A DNA stretch of 64,000 nucleotides. Origin: Kocuria marina. GTDB taxonomy: Bacteria; Actinomycetota; Actinomycetes; Actinomycetales; Micrococcaceae. Shown here piece by piece: positions 52,879 to 61,608 of this stretch. Within the stretch, counting starts at the first letter, position 1; each line of letters opens with the position of its first letter. The notes beneath the pieces are model-generated. The model did no database searches. It was not told the DNA's origin and saw nothing but the letters and a program-made list of their open reading frames with translations. The stretch lies in the NCBI GenBank assembly GCA_014652975.1, contig BMZV01000005.1:1-64000 (forward strand), written 5' to 3'. The translations under genes were made by a program, and so were the position numbers.

Positions 52879-53943
52879 TCAGGCGCCCCGCGCCTGCTCG
52901 CGATTCGCGCGGTACCAGGCCACGGCGTCGTCGAGCCCGGTGGGCAGGTCGATCGAGGCGGACCAGCCCAGCGAGCGCAACAGGGAGACGTCCATAAGCT
53001 TGCGGGGCGTCCCGTCCGGCTTGGAGGTGTCCCACGAGGTGGTGCCCTCGTACCCGGTGGCCGAGGCCACGAGGCCGGCGAGTTCTTTGATGGTCACGTC
53101 CTCGCCGGTGCCCACGTTGACCTGCTGGGGCCCGTCGTAATGCTCCATGAGGTACAGGCACGCCGTGGCCAGGTCCGACACGTGCAGGAACTCGCGCCGC
53201 GGTGAACCCGAACCCCAGTTGGTGATCTCGGTGTCACCGGCACGCACGGCCTCGTCGTAGCGGCGGATCATGGCGGGCAGCACGTGGGAGCCGGACGGGG
53301 AGAAGTTGTCCCCGGGGCCGTAGAGGTTGGTGGGCATCGCGGAGATCCACGGCAGCCCGTACTGGCGTCGCATCGACTGCACGTGCAGGATGCCGGCGAT
53401 CTTGGCGATCGCGTAGGCGTCGTTGGTGGGCTCCAGGTACCCCGTGAGCAGCGAGTCCTCGCGCAGCGGTTGTTCCGCGAGTTTGGGGTAGATGCAGGAG
53501 GAACCCAGGAACAGCACGCGTTCCACGCCGGCGGTGCGCGCGGCGTCCAGGATGTTGAGCTGGATCCGCAGGTTGTCGGACAGGAAGTCCACGGGCTGGG
53601 AATTGTTCGCGCCGATCCCGCCCACCTTGGCCGCCGCGAGCACGAGGTAGCGCGGCCTGTGTTCGGCCATGAACGCCTCCACGGCCGCGCGGTCCCGCAG
53701 GTCCAGCTCACGGGAGCTCGCACCGATCAGGTTCTCGAAACCCTCGTCCTGGAGGTGACGCCAGATGGCGGAACCCACGAGACCGCGGTGACCGGCCACG
53801 TAGAACGGCGCGGAGCGGTCCAGCGCGCCGGGGGTGTAGGCGACGTCGTCGGTCGTGCGGGCATCGGCCGGGTCGCTCACCGTGTGCGGCCAGTGCTCCT
53901 GGCCGGCAGCGGTGTCCCGGCGGTTCGCCACGTCCGCGCTCAC
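52879..53943 (-). CDS. fcl: GDP-L-fucose synthase
   Basis: A 354-residue SDR enzyme converting GDP-4-keto-6-deoxymannose to GDP-L-fucose (epimerase and reductase). [18 protein letters not shown] is the NADPH motif; catalytic Tyr-x3-Lys is YAIAKIAGI, and [20 protein letters not shown] is a family hallmark. About 42 polar residues precede the usual start, with GTG at 53943 overlapping the gmd stop (GTGA); a downstream start would shorten this tail. It works with gmd to supply GDP-fucose for the polysaccharide. Confidence 0.93.
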   Translation of the reverse strand: MSADVANRRDTAAGQEHWPHTVSDPADARTTDDVAYTPGALDRSAPFYVAGHRGLVGSAIWRHLQDEGFENLIGASSRELDLRDRAAVEAFMAEHRPRYLVLAAAKVGGIGANNSQPVDFLSDNLRIQLNILDAARTAGVERVLFLGSSCIYPKLAEQPLREDSLLTGYLEPTNDAYAIAKIAGILHVQSMRRQYGLPWISAMPTNLYGPGDNFSPSGSHVLPAMIRRYDEAVRAGDTEITNWGSGSPRREFLHVSDLATACLYLMEHYDGPQQVNVGTGEDVTIKELAGLVASATGYEGTTSWDTSKPDGTPRKLMDVSLLRSLGWSASIDLPTGLDDAVAWYRANREQARGA

Positions 53944-54980
53944 GCCGCGTGCTCCGGCGTCCAGATGCGCTCGGACACGGTGTCGATCCACGGGGAACCG
54001 GCGCACTCCAGGGCAGCGCGGTCCGCGTCCACCATGATCCGCGCGAGCTCCGGGGCGTGCACCGTGGCCTTCCACCCGAGCTTCTGCTCGGCCTTGGACG
54101 GGTCACCGATGAGCGCGTCCACCTCGGTGGGGCGCAGGTAACGGTCGTCGAAGCGGACGTGCTTCTCCCAGTCCAGCCCGGCGTGCTCGAACGCGGTCTC
54201 CAGGAACTCGCGCACCGTGGACGGGCGGCCCGTGGCCAGCACGAAGTCCTCCGGTTCGTCCACCTGGAGCATGCGCCACATGCCCTCCACGTACTCCGCC
54301 GCGTAGCCCCAGTCGCGCACGGCGTCCAGGTTGCCCATGTAGAGCAGGTCCTGCTTGCCCGCCGCGATCGCGGCCACGGCACGCGTGATCTTGCGGGTCA
54401 CGAACGTCTCGCCGCGGCGCGGGGACTCGTGGTTGAAGAGGATCCCGTTCACGGCGAACATGTCGTACGCCTCGCGGTAGTTCTTGGTGATCCAGTAGGA
54501 GTAGATCTTGGCCGCGCCGTACGGGGAGCGCGGGTAGAACGGGGTGTCCTCGTTCTGCGGCGGGGGAGTGGCCCCGAACAGCTCGGACGTGGAGGCCTGG
54601 TAGAAGCGGCACTTCACCCCGGCGCGGCGCACGGCCTCGAGCAGACGCACCGTGCCGAGGCCCGTGGTGTCACCCGTGTGCTCGGGCTCGTCGAAGGACA
54701 CGCGCACGTGCGACTGGGCCGCGAGGTTGTAGACCTCGTCCGGGTCTATCTCGCCCAGCAGCGTGACCAGACGGGCGGCGTCGGAAAGATCGCCGTAGTG
54801 CAGGAACAGCCGCGCCTGCGGGTCGTGCGGGTCCTGGTACAGGTGGTCGATGCGGGACGTGTTGAACGTGGACGCGCGGCGGATCAGTCCGTGGACCTCG
54901 TAGCCCTTGGCGAGCAACAGCTCCGCGAGGTAGGAACCGTCCTGCCCGGTGATGCCGGTGATGAGTGCTTTCTTGGTCAT
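53940..54980 (-). CDS. gmd: GDP-mannose 4,6-dehydratase
   Basis: A 346-residue SDR enzyme, the first step from GDP-mannose to GDP-fucose. N-terminus [35 protein letters not shown]; substrate and catalytic segments [15 protein letters not shown] and [17 protein letters not shown] (Tyr, Lys), and [16 protein letters not shown]. All family motifs are intact and the length is normal. Confidence 0.96.
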   Translation of the reverse strand: MTKKALITGITGQDGSYLAELLLAKGYEVHGLIRRASTFNTSRIDHLYQDPHDPQARLFLHYGDLSDAARLVTLLGEIDPDEVYNLAAQSHVRVSFDEPEHTGDTTGLGTVRLLEAVRRAGVKCRFYQASTSELFGATPPPQNEDTPFYPRSPYGAAKIYSYWITKNYREAYDMFAVNGILFNHESPRRGETFVTRKITRAVAAIAAGKQDLLYMGNLDAVRDWGYAAEYVEGMWRMLQVDEPEDFVLATGRPSTVREFLETAFEHAGLDWEKHVRFDDRYLRPTEVDALIGDPSKAEQKLGWKATVHAPELARIMVDADRAALECAGSPWIDTVSERIWTPEHAA

Positions 54981-55031
54981 GAGTGGTCTCCCCTGTGTGA
55001 CGTGGTACGTCGGGACGGGTGTCCCGGCCGA

Positions 55032-56291
55032 TCAGGAATGCAGTGCCGCCGCAGGCGCGGTGGTCTCGGTGGGTAGCAGTGCGCGCAGCGCGGTGCTGAA
55101 GGCGCGGACCGCGGCGCCGGCGCTGAGCACGTCGCGCACGTAGCGGCGTCCGCCGCGGTGCGTGGCGCCGCCGGTCGCGATCCACTCCTCGTGCAGTTGC
55201 AGGGCGCCCGCCACGAGTGCCTCGGGATCCCCGGGCGCCACACGGATGCCCGCGTCCGCGGCGTCGAGCTCGGCGGCGGACGGGCTCTCGGCCTCGACGG
55301 CCGCGAGCACGGGACGGCCAGCGGTGAAGTAGCTCGTGAGCTTGCTCGGGACGCACATCTCCTTGAGCCCTGGTCGTTCGTTGACCAGCAGGACGTCCGC
55401 GGCGCGCAGCAGTCCGGCGTAGGTCTCGTCGTCGACCCCGGGCAGGACCTCGAAGCGCGGCGTGCGCCGGGCCAGCTCCTCGAGCTGCGGGCGCTGGTGC
55501 CCGCCGCCCACGAGCACGAATCGCAGCGGCGCTCCCGTGCGCTCGGCCACGTCCGCGGCCGCGGCGACGTTCGCGAGGTCCTGTTTGGCCCCCATGTTGC
55601 CCGTGTGCAGGACGACGACGTCGCCCGCGCCCCACCCGAAACGACGCCGTAGTTCGTCGGTGTCCACCGAGGGGGTCTGGGAGATGTGGGTCCAGTTGCG
55701 CACGGTGCTGATCCGGCGCGCGGGCACGGCCATCTCGCGGCGCAGGTAGTCCGAGAAGCGGTCGTGGATCACGACCACCCCCTGGCACGAGCGCAGGAAG
55801 GTGCTCTCGATACCGCGCATGACGCGCGCCACGGGTCCGCTCGCCGCGCCGGTCTCGGTGAGCCCGGCGGTGTAGATGTCCTGCACCCACGCGATCACCG
55901 GCGTGCGGTTCAGTGCGGCGCGCACCCGCACGATCGCGGACGAGAACAGGGCGGGGCTCACGACCACGACGGCGTCGGGATCGCCCCACGCGGCGGTCGC
56001 GGCACGCAGACCGAAGACGATCTCCATCCCCAGCCGGCGCAGCTGTCCGGCGTCGTGGGGAACGGGATGCGGCACGCGCAGGACGGGTACACCGTCGATC
56101 TCCTCGTGCGCGGCGCGGCGGTGCGAATACCCTTCGTGGACGCGCCACTGCGGGTAGTGCGGGAGACCCGTGATGACCCGGGCGTCCCATCCCTCCTCGC
56201 GCAGCGCGCGAGCCATGCCGGCGGTGTACGGGGCGATGCCCGTGTGTTCCGGTGAATAGTTGAGTCCGATGATCAGGACGCGTGCTGCCAC
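55032..56291 (-). CDS. Glycosyltransferase family 4 (WcaI/WbuB-like)
   Basis: A 419-residue GT-B enzyme: VLIIGLNYSPEHTGIAPYTAGMARAL, AWVQDIYTAGLTETG, VVVLHTGNMGAKQDLANV and LLVNERPGLKEMCVPSKLTSYFTAGRPVLAA. The N-terminal NYSPEHTGIAPY signature and the KEMCVPSKLTSYF motif match the colanic-acid WcaI/WbuB fucosyltransferase-like group. As first gene of a unit with gmd and fcl, fucosyl transfer is a reasonable guess. Confidence 0.88.
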   Translation of the reverse strand: MAARVLIIGLNYSPEHTGIAPYTAGMARALREEGWDARVITGLPHYPQWRVHEGYSHRRAAHEEIDGVPVLRVPHPVPHDAGQLRRLGMEIVFGLRAATAAWGDPDAVVVVSPALFSSAIVRVRAALNRTPVIAWVQDIYTAGLTETGAASGPVARVMRGIESTFLRSCQGVVVIHDRFSDYLRREMAVPARRISTVRNWTHISQTPSVDTDELRRRFGWGAGDVVVLHTGNMGAKQDLANVAAAADVAERTGAPLRFVLVGGGHQRPQLEELARRTPRFEVLPGVDDETYAGLLRAADVLLVNERPGLKEMCVPSKLTSYFTAGRPVLAAVEAESPSAAELDAADAGIRVAPGDPEALVAGALQLHEEWIATGGATHRGGRRYVRDVLSAGAAVRAFSTALRALLPTETTAPAAALHS

Positions 56292-56814
56292 GCTATCTCC
56301 TCCCCCATGAAAAGCGGAGCAACTCAGCCGCTGCCGCTTTTCCCGAATGGGCGGACTTCCCCAGTCCGCCTCCGCGCCACGTGGTGCAGCAATGCCTCAT
56401 GGCTGTCCCACCGGGAGCGGTGAATGTCGCCGAAACACGAATCCCGCGTGTGCCGACGTTTGCCATCATAATCGTGTGCACAAGCACCTAACACCACAGT
56501 GATGACAATTCTGTGTGGGCTCATATAGGTACACGTCGGTATCGCCTCAGGTGGGAGCGCGAAAAACAGTGATCTTGATGTAAAACCACACATTAGGGGA
56601 CGGTAATCTCGGTCACGACCGGTGTCTCCCTGGCTATGCTTTATGAGTGCAAACATGCACGACTCCCGCGGGGGAACGCGAAAGTGACGCGGAGTTCGGG
56701 GCATCGATCCGCACTTCGGGGTGGGGCCCGGTCTTCGAGAGGGCACCCATCACCACGGGGGACGTGCGAAGGGGCGCGGCTGAGGCGCACCGGAGCAGAA
56801 CTGGGGGAGATTTC
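56292..56814. promoter_or_regulatory. Divergent promoter region of two EPS units
   Basis: About 520 nt without a convincing gene, markedly AT-richer from 56440 to 56650. It contains AAAAGCGG/CCGCTTTT (about 56310-56341), a short palindrome CGGTC-AC-GACCG (56610-56621) and a possible -10 TATGCT (56635-56640) for the plus-strand operon. The long 5' leader (about 170 nt to the first gene) may hold regulation; I recognise no riboswitch. Confidence 0.4.
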
Positions 56815-58488
56815 ATGCGTATTGCCGGGCAGGCAACTTTCTTGACGGACCACGACCACACCATCCACGCGTGGGTCCACGGCCCCGCGGACGATCGTGT
56901 GCGCGGCGCCGTGATCGTGGCGCCGGCCTTGGCGCGCGAGGAGGTCGTGAGTCACCGCAGCATGCGCCTCGTGGCCGCGCGCGCCGCGGAATCCGGGTGG
57001 CTCGTGATCCGCCTGGCGTGGAGCGGGACCTCCGAATCCGGTGCGCGTCCGGCCCTGAGCAACCCGCTCGAGGTGTGGCACGAGGACCTCGCGGTGGCCC
57101 ACAGTGCCGCGCGGGAGCTCGTAGGACCTGATCTGCCCGTGCACGGGATCGGGCTGCGCATCGGTGCGGGTGTGCTCGCGACCTCACCCCTGCCGTTCGA
57201 TCGGCGCGTGCTGTGGGAACCGGTCTCGGGCGCCGTCTACATGCGCCAGTACACGGGCCTGCGGCGCACGAGCGGGTTGATCCTGCCGCCTGAGGTCCCC
57301 GACGGCGTGGAGATCGGCGGCGCACACTTCACCGACGCCGAAGCCGCGGCCATCCGCGCCCTACCGGATCCCCGCAAGATCAAGACCCCGGGTCTGATCA
57401 CGGTGCGCGAGGAGGACCGGCGCATCGCCAAGAAGTTATACGGCGTGGCCGCGATCTACGCGAAGGCGAGTCCGGAGGCGATCGCCGCCCTCGTGGGTCG
57501 ACTGGACGATTCCGTCCCCACCACGTCCCACAGGGAGGACTGGGTGGACGTGAGCGGCTGGCGTCCCACGACGACCGCGTGCTTCCATGTGGCGGAGTTC
57601 GGCGCGGAGGTCCAGGAGGACCTGCTGGAGCTGGGCCCGGACCACTTGCCGGCCTCCTACACTCACCCCGTGGGCCGCGACGGCACCGGGGCCGGCGCGG
57701 TGGTGCTCGCACCGCCGTCCGCGGACCCCAAGGACGGGCCCACGGGACTGTGGACCGTGCAGGCACGCCGACTCGCCGCGCGCGGTGTCCCCGCGCTGCG
57801 CATCGAGCGTCACCACTGCGGTGACGCCGCTGGCCTGGACGAGGTCAAGGACATCAACCCTTACACGGGGCAGGGCGTGGCGGACCTGGACCTGGGTGCC
57901 GCGTGGCTGGCCGAGCGCACCGGGGAGAAGGTCACCGGGGTGGGGCTGTGCGTGGGCGGCTGGCTGGTCGCCATGGCCCCGCCCACGAGCGCCATGACCA
58001 CCCGCGTGGTGCTCAACAACGTGGCGTGGCGCGCGGCGGAGAGCTACTACGACAAGCTCTATCGCAACTGGGACGTGGACGCCGTGCTGGAACAGCTGCG
58101 CACCATGAGCGACGTGGAGGTCACCACGAGCTGGCGCACGCGCGCCAAGGACCGGGTGCGCCGCCGCATGCCGTACATCGCGTGGCTCGTGCTGGGCCGG
58201 CGCAACATCCCCAACGTTCCCGAGGTGGTCATGGAGTACGCGTCCCGGGGCGCCGAGGTCACGTTCTACTTCGGGCCGGAGGACGGTCTGCTCTTCCAGC
58301 AGGAACGCGGGGAGGAGGGTCTGGCCCGGTTGCAGCGCCAGGGCCGCCGGATCAGGGTGGCCCACGTGCCCGCCCTGGACCACTCCCTCCAGGCCCACGC
58401 CTCACGCCTCACGGCCCTCGAGATCGTGGACGCCGCCCTGGGCCTGAGCCCCTCACCCGCCGAGGAGGTCGTCCCGTGCGCCGTCTGA
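56815..58488 (+). CDS. Tandem alpha/beta-hydrolase-like protein, Ser nucleophile missing in both domains
   Basis: A 557-residue cytoplasmic protein with two hydrolase-like domains. Domain 1 (about 1-190): GAVIVAPALAREEVVSHRSM, elbow GIGLRIGAGVL with Arg where the nucleophile should be, and VLWEPVSGAVYMRQY. Domain 2 (about 290-545): GAVVLAPPSADPKDGPTGLW, elbow GVGLCVGGWLV with Cys at that position, and acid/His candidates GPEDGLLF and PALDHSLQ. Both elbows resemble the exosortase-A-associated hydrolases 2 and 1 as I remember them, here fused. They may handle acyl or aminoacyl thioesters of the carrier protein encoded downstream. First gene of the operon; ATG at 56815 preceded by GGGGGAG. Confidence 0.72.
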   Translation: MRIAGQATFLTDHDHTIHAWVHGPADDRVRGAVIVAPALAREEVVSHRSMRLVAARAAESGWLVIRLAWSGTSESGARPALSNPLEVWHEDLAVAHSAARELVGPDLPVHGIGLRIGAGVLATSPLPFDRRVLWEPVSGAVYMRQYTGLRRTSGLILPPEVPDGVEIGGAHFTDAEAAAIRALPDPRKIKTPGLITVREEDRRIAKKLYGVAAIYAKASPEAIAALVGRLDDSVPTTSHREDWVDVSGWRPTTTACFHVAEFGAEVQEDLLELGPDHLPASYTHPVGRDGTGAGAVVLAPPSADPKDGPTGLWTVQARRLAARGVPALRIERHHCGDAAGLDEVKDINPYTGQGVADLDLGAAWLAERTGEKVTGVGLCVGGWLVAMAPPTSAMTTRVVLNNVAWRAAESYYDKLYRNWDVDAVLEQLRTMSDVEVTTSWRTRAKDRVRRRMPYIAWLVLGRRNIPNVPEVVMEYASRGAEVTFYFGPEDGLLFQQERGEEGLARLQRQGRRIRVAHVPALDHSLQAHASRLTALEIVDAALGLSPSPAEEVVPCAV

Positions 58489-59621
58489 GAACACGCAGCG
58501 CCCGCGCGCTCGCCGGGTGCGCCCTCACGGCCGTGCTGCTGAGCGGCTGCGCGGCCGGCGGGTCCGGCGACCACGCGCCGTCCTCCTCCGGTGAGAGCCT
58601 GGGTTTCGACGACGCCGCGCTGTCCCGGGTGGGTTTCGCGGACCCGCAGCAACTCACGCAACCGTCCCACGGGATCACCGTGACGGGTGCGCGGGGGCTC
58701 TCGGAGCGGGCCGCGGAACTCGCGGTGAGCACGGACCAGGTCTCTGCCGAGGCCCCGGGCGGGCGCAACTCGGTGGTGGTGATCACCCCGCAGGACTACG
58801 ACCCCGCGAAGAAGTACCCGGTGGTGTATCTCCTCCCGGGCAGCGGTGCCACGGAGGCCCCTGCCCTGCAGTGGTACGAGGCGGGTCAGGCCGAGCAGCT
58901 CACCCAGGGTCTGCCCGTGATCACTGTCATCGTGAGCGGGGGCAAGGTGGGCTGGTACTCGGACTGGGCGTCCCAGGAGGAACTCACGCAGAACTGGGAG
59001 ACATTCCACCTGGACCAGGTGGTGCCGTGGGTGGATCAGCACCTGTCCACCAGGGCGGACCGCGAGCACCGCGTGATCATCGGCAACTCGATGGGCGGGT
59101 ACGGCGCCATGCGCTACGCCGAGCAACGTCCCGATCTCTTCGGGGAGGCCGTGAGCCTGTCCGGGTTGCTGGACCTGTCCTCGGATGAGGCCAAGCAGAC
59201 GATCGCCACGGGATCCCAGGAGGCCACGGGCCGCACCGATTCGGTGTTCGGCAACGGCTCGGTCACGACCGAGGAACAGTGGCGTGCGAACGATCCCGCG
59301 GTCCGGAGCGGGGAGCTCAAGAATGTCCACGTGCAACTCTTCGCTGGCCGGGGCAACGGCCAGGAGGGGGACATCGAACCCGCTCTGAAGGACACCACGG
59401 TGACCATGGCGCGCGAGCTCGAGTCACAGGGAGTGGATTACCAGTACACCGAGTACGGCCAGGCGGGCCAGTGCAACGGCGGCCACGAGTTCCCGTGCTG
59501 GACCCCCGCGGCCACGGTCGCCCTCGGGCGCTGGGCCGATCGGGTGGGCGTGAAGCGCACCTCGCCCCAGCCGTCGGTGCCCTCGGCATTCGAGGACGTG
59601 ACCTCACGGAGCTCGTCGTGA
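58476..59621 (+). CDS. Antigen-85/esterase-D-like lipoprotein
   Basis: A 381-residue exported esterase: basic start, hydrophobic helix and lipobox LLSGC. The alpha/beta-hydrolase domain has VVYLLPGSGATEAPALQWY, nucleophile GNSMGGYGAMRYA and a C-terminal HEFPCW with the probable catalytic His. The family includes mycolyltransferases and S-formylglutathione-hydrolase-like esterases that move or remove acyl groups at the cell surface. GTG at 58476 follows GAGGAGG and overlaps the previous gene by 13 nt. It may act on ester- or amide-linked groups of the polysaccharide. Confidence 0.83.
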   Translation: MRRLRTRSARALAGCALTAVLLSGCAAGGSGDHAPSSSGESLGFDDAALSRVGFADPQQLTQPSHGITVTGARGLSERAAELAVSTDQVSAEAPGGRNSVVVITPQDYDPAKKYPVVYLLPGSGATEAPALQWYEAGQAEQLTQGLPVITVIVSGGKVGWYSDWASQEELTQNWETFHLDQVVPWVDQHLSTRADREHRVIIGNSMGGYGAMRYAEQRPDLFGEAVSLSGLLDLSSDEAKQTIATGSQEATGRTDSVFGNGSVTTEEQWRANDPAVRSGELKNVHVQLFAGRGNGQEGDIEPALKDTTVTMARELESQGVDYQYTEYGQAGQCNGGHEFPCWTPAATVALGRWADRVGVKRTSPQPSVPSAFEDVTSRSSS

Positions 59622-60073
59622 CGAGCGCGCCCGTGACCGTGACACGCGGGACCGAGGCCGGGGACGGTGTCGTCGGCGTACCCCGCGTGGGGTGCGACCT
59701 GCAGGAGGTCGCGCCCGTGGCCGAAGCGCTCGCGCAGCGCGGGCAGCGGTACCTGCGGGCACTGTTCGCGCCCGAGGAGATCGCCGACCTCACGCGTCCG
59801 GACGGACGCCCGCTCGCGGCGGAGTCCGTGGCGGGGCGCTTCGCGGCCAAGGAGGCCGTGCTGAAGGTCTTGCGCCCGAGCGCCGACGACGCCGTGGCCT
59901 GGCCCCAGATCATGATCCGCGCGGACGCCCACGGTGCCCCTCGCGTGGAACTGCGGGGCACGGCCGCCTGCCTGGCCCGCGGCGCCGGACTCGGGGCGTG
60001 GAGCGTGAGCACGTCCCACGACGGAGGCTTCGCGATGGCCGTGGCCCTGGCCATCCGCTCACCCCAGCCCTGA
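59618..60073 (+). CDS. AcpS-type 4'-phosphopantetheinyl transferase
   Basis: A 151-residue protein with the AcpS core: GCDLQEVAPV (metal Asp, about residue 27), RYLRALFAPEEIADL and SVAGRFAAKEAVLKVL with the KEA metal/CoA residues. It transfers phosphopantetheine from CoA to a carrier-protein serine. Being in an operon with a carrier protein, it is probably dedicated to that partner and not the main fatty-acid AcpS. GTG at 59618 overlaps the esterase stop. The next gene is 82 nt away. Confidence 0.83.
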   Translation: MTSAPVTVTRGTEAGDGVVGVPRVGCDLQEVAPVAEALAQRGQRYLRALFAPEEIADLTRPDGRPLAAESVAGRFAAKEAVLKVLRPSADDAVAWPQIMIRADAHGAPRVELRGTAACLARGAGLGAWSVSTSHDGGFAMAVALAIRSPQP

Positions 60074-60155
60074 CCGGAGGCCAGACCACCGCGCCGACCG
60101 GTACCCGGGGCGCGGACATCGAAAACCACCACATCAACCGAAAGAGGTTCACCCC

Positions 60156-60410
60156 ATGGATTCCACCGCCATCGAGACCACCGTCCGCTCCGTGCTGGGC
60201 CAGCACGGGAAGCTGTCCGAGGACGCCGGGACGATCGCCGCGGATGCGGACCTGTACCGCGCAGGCATGACCTCCCACGCGTCCGTGAACGTGATGCTGG
60301 GCCTGGAGGACGAGTTCGACATCGAGTTCCCCGAGGAGCGCCTGACCAAGGCCACGTTCACGTCCATCAACTCCATCACCGAGGCCGTGGAGGCGATCAA
60401 CAATGACTGA
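60156..60410 (+). CDS. Acyl/aminoacyl carrier protein with TSH attachment site
   Basis: An 84-residue four-helix carrier protein: ADADLYRAGMTSHASVNVML then GLEDEFDIEFPEERLTKATF. The phosphopantetheine serine is S40; the usual Asp-Ser-Leu is replaced by Thr-Ser-His (39-41). This variant, with AGxTS(F/H)A, is what I know from carrier proteins that pair with aaRS-like amino acid:[carrier protein] ligases, whose gene is two positions downstream. A good AAAGAGG ribosome site lies at 60141. Its end overlaps the next gene by 8 nt. Confidence 0.87.
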   Translation: MDSTAIETTVRSVLGQHGKLSEDAGTIAADADLYRAGMTSHASVNVMLGLEDEFDIEFPEERLTKATFTSINSITEAVEAINND

Positions 60411-61608
60411 TCATGCAGTACTGACCGACACCCCGCAGCGGGGTGCCGAGGACACCGACCGGGCCGAGCGGGTCGCCGCGCGCGCGGAGGCCGTGGCCGC
60501 CGTGGCGCGCGAGTTCGCGGACGCGGTGGACTCGGAGTCCCGGTTCCCGCGGGAGGCCATCGAGGAGGCCCGCGCCCAGGGCCTGTTGGCCGCGCCGATC
60601 CCGGAGGCGGACGGCGGGCTGGGCTACAGCATCACCGAGCTGTGCCGGATGCTCGAGCGCGTGGGTCGGGAGTGCACCTCCACGGCCATGATCCTGGCCA
60701 TGCACCACTCCCAGGTGCTGTGCCTCACCCGCCACGCGGACACCGACTTCCTGCGGGGCTACACCCGCCGTGTGGCCGCCGAGGGGCTGTTGTTGGCCTC
60801 CGCCACGACCGAGGCCCAGATCGGCGGGGACACCCGCAATTCCACGTGCGCCGTGCGCCCGATCGAGGACGGCCGGGTGGCCCTGCACAAGAGCTGCCCC
60901 GTGATCTCCTACGGTGCGTACGCGGACGCGATCCTGGTGACCGCGCGGCGCAGCGAGGACGCGGCGTCGAGCGACCAGGTGCTGTTGGTGGTCGAGGCCG
61001 AGAACCTGCAGCTGGACCGCCAGCGTGGCTGGGACGCCCTGGGGATGCGGGGCACGTGCTCCGAGTCCTTCGAGCTGGACGCCACCACGCCCGCGGACGC
61101 CATGTTCACGGTGCTGTTCGAGACGATCTCCGCGCAGACCATGCTCCCGGCGGCCCACTGCCTGTGGGCCTCCGCGTGGTTGGGCATGGCTACCCAGGCC
61201 GGGCTCACCGCCCGGTCCGTGGTGCAGAAGGCCGCGCGCAAGACCCCGGGGACCACACCGCCGTCCGCGCTGCGGCTCGCGGAACTCGAGGTGCAGCTGC
61301 AGTCCATGACGGACGTGGTGCGCGCGAGCGTGGCCCGCTACGAGGCCGCGTGGGACGATCCGGCCGTGACCGAGTCCATGCAGTTCGCGATCGCCATGAA
61401 CACCCTCAAGGTCTCGGGCGCGGAAGCAGTGCGCCGGATCGTGGGGGACGCCATGGTGATCGTGGGCATCACCGCTTTCGCCAATCGTTCGCCCGTGAGC
61501 CTGGCCCGGTTGTACCGGGACAGCATCGGGCCCTCGGTCATGGTCAACAACGACCGCATCCTGCTCCACACCGCCACACTCCAACTCGTTTCCAGGGGGC
61601 AACGATGA
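60403..61608 (+). CDS. Acyl-CoA-dehydrogenase-like flavoprotein
   Basis: A 401-residue ACAD-fold protein: helical N-domain (FPREAIEEARAQGLLAAPIPEADGGLGYS), FAD-side segment with ASATTEAQIGGDTRNSTCAV, and helical C-domain (LKVSGAEAVRRIVGDAMVIVGI). ACADs remove hydrogens alpha-beta to a thioester. Relatives in secondary metabolism act on aminoacyl groups bound to carrier proteins (for example prolyl-S-PCP to pyrrolyl). Here a similar role on an aminoacyl-S-carrier is inferred from the neighbours. Coupled to both neighbours by overlaps. Confidence 0.86.
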   Translation: MTDHAVLTDTPQRGAEDTDRAERVAARAEAVAAVAREFADAVDSESRFPREAIEEARAQGLLAAPIPEADGGLGYSITELCRMLERVGRECTSTAMILAMHHSQVLCLTRHADTDFLRGYTRRVAAEGLLLASATTEAQIGGDTRNSTCAVRPIEDGRVALHKSCPVISYGAYADAILVTARRSEDAASSDQVLLVVEAENLQLDRQRGWDALGMRGTCSESFELDATTPADAMFTVLFETISAQTMLPAAHCLWASAWLGMATQAGLTARSVVQKAARKTPGTTPPSALRLAELEVQLQSMTDVVRASVARYEAAWDDPAVTESMQFAIAMNTLKVSGAEAVRRIVGDAMVIVGITAFANRSPVSLARLYRDSIGPSVMVNNDRILLHTATLQLVSRGQR

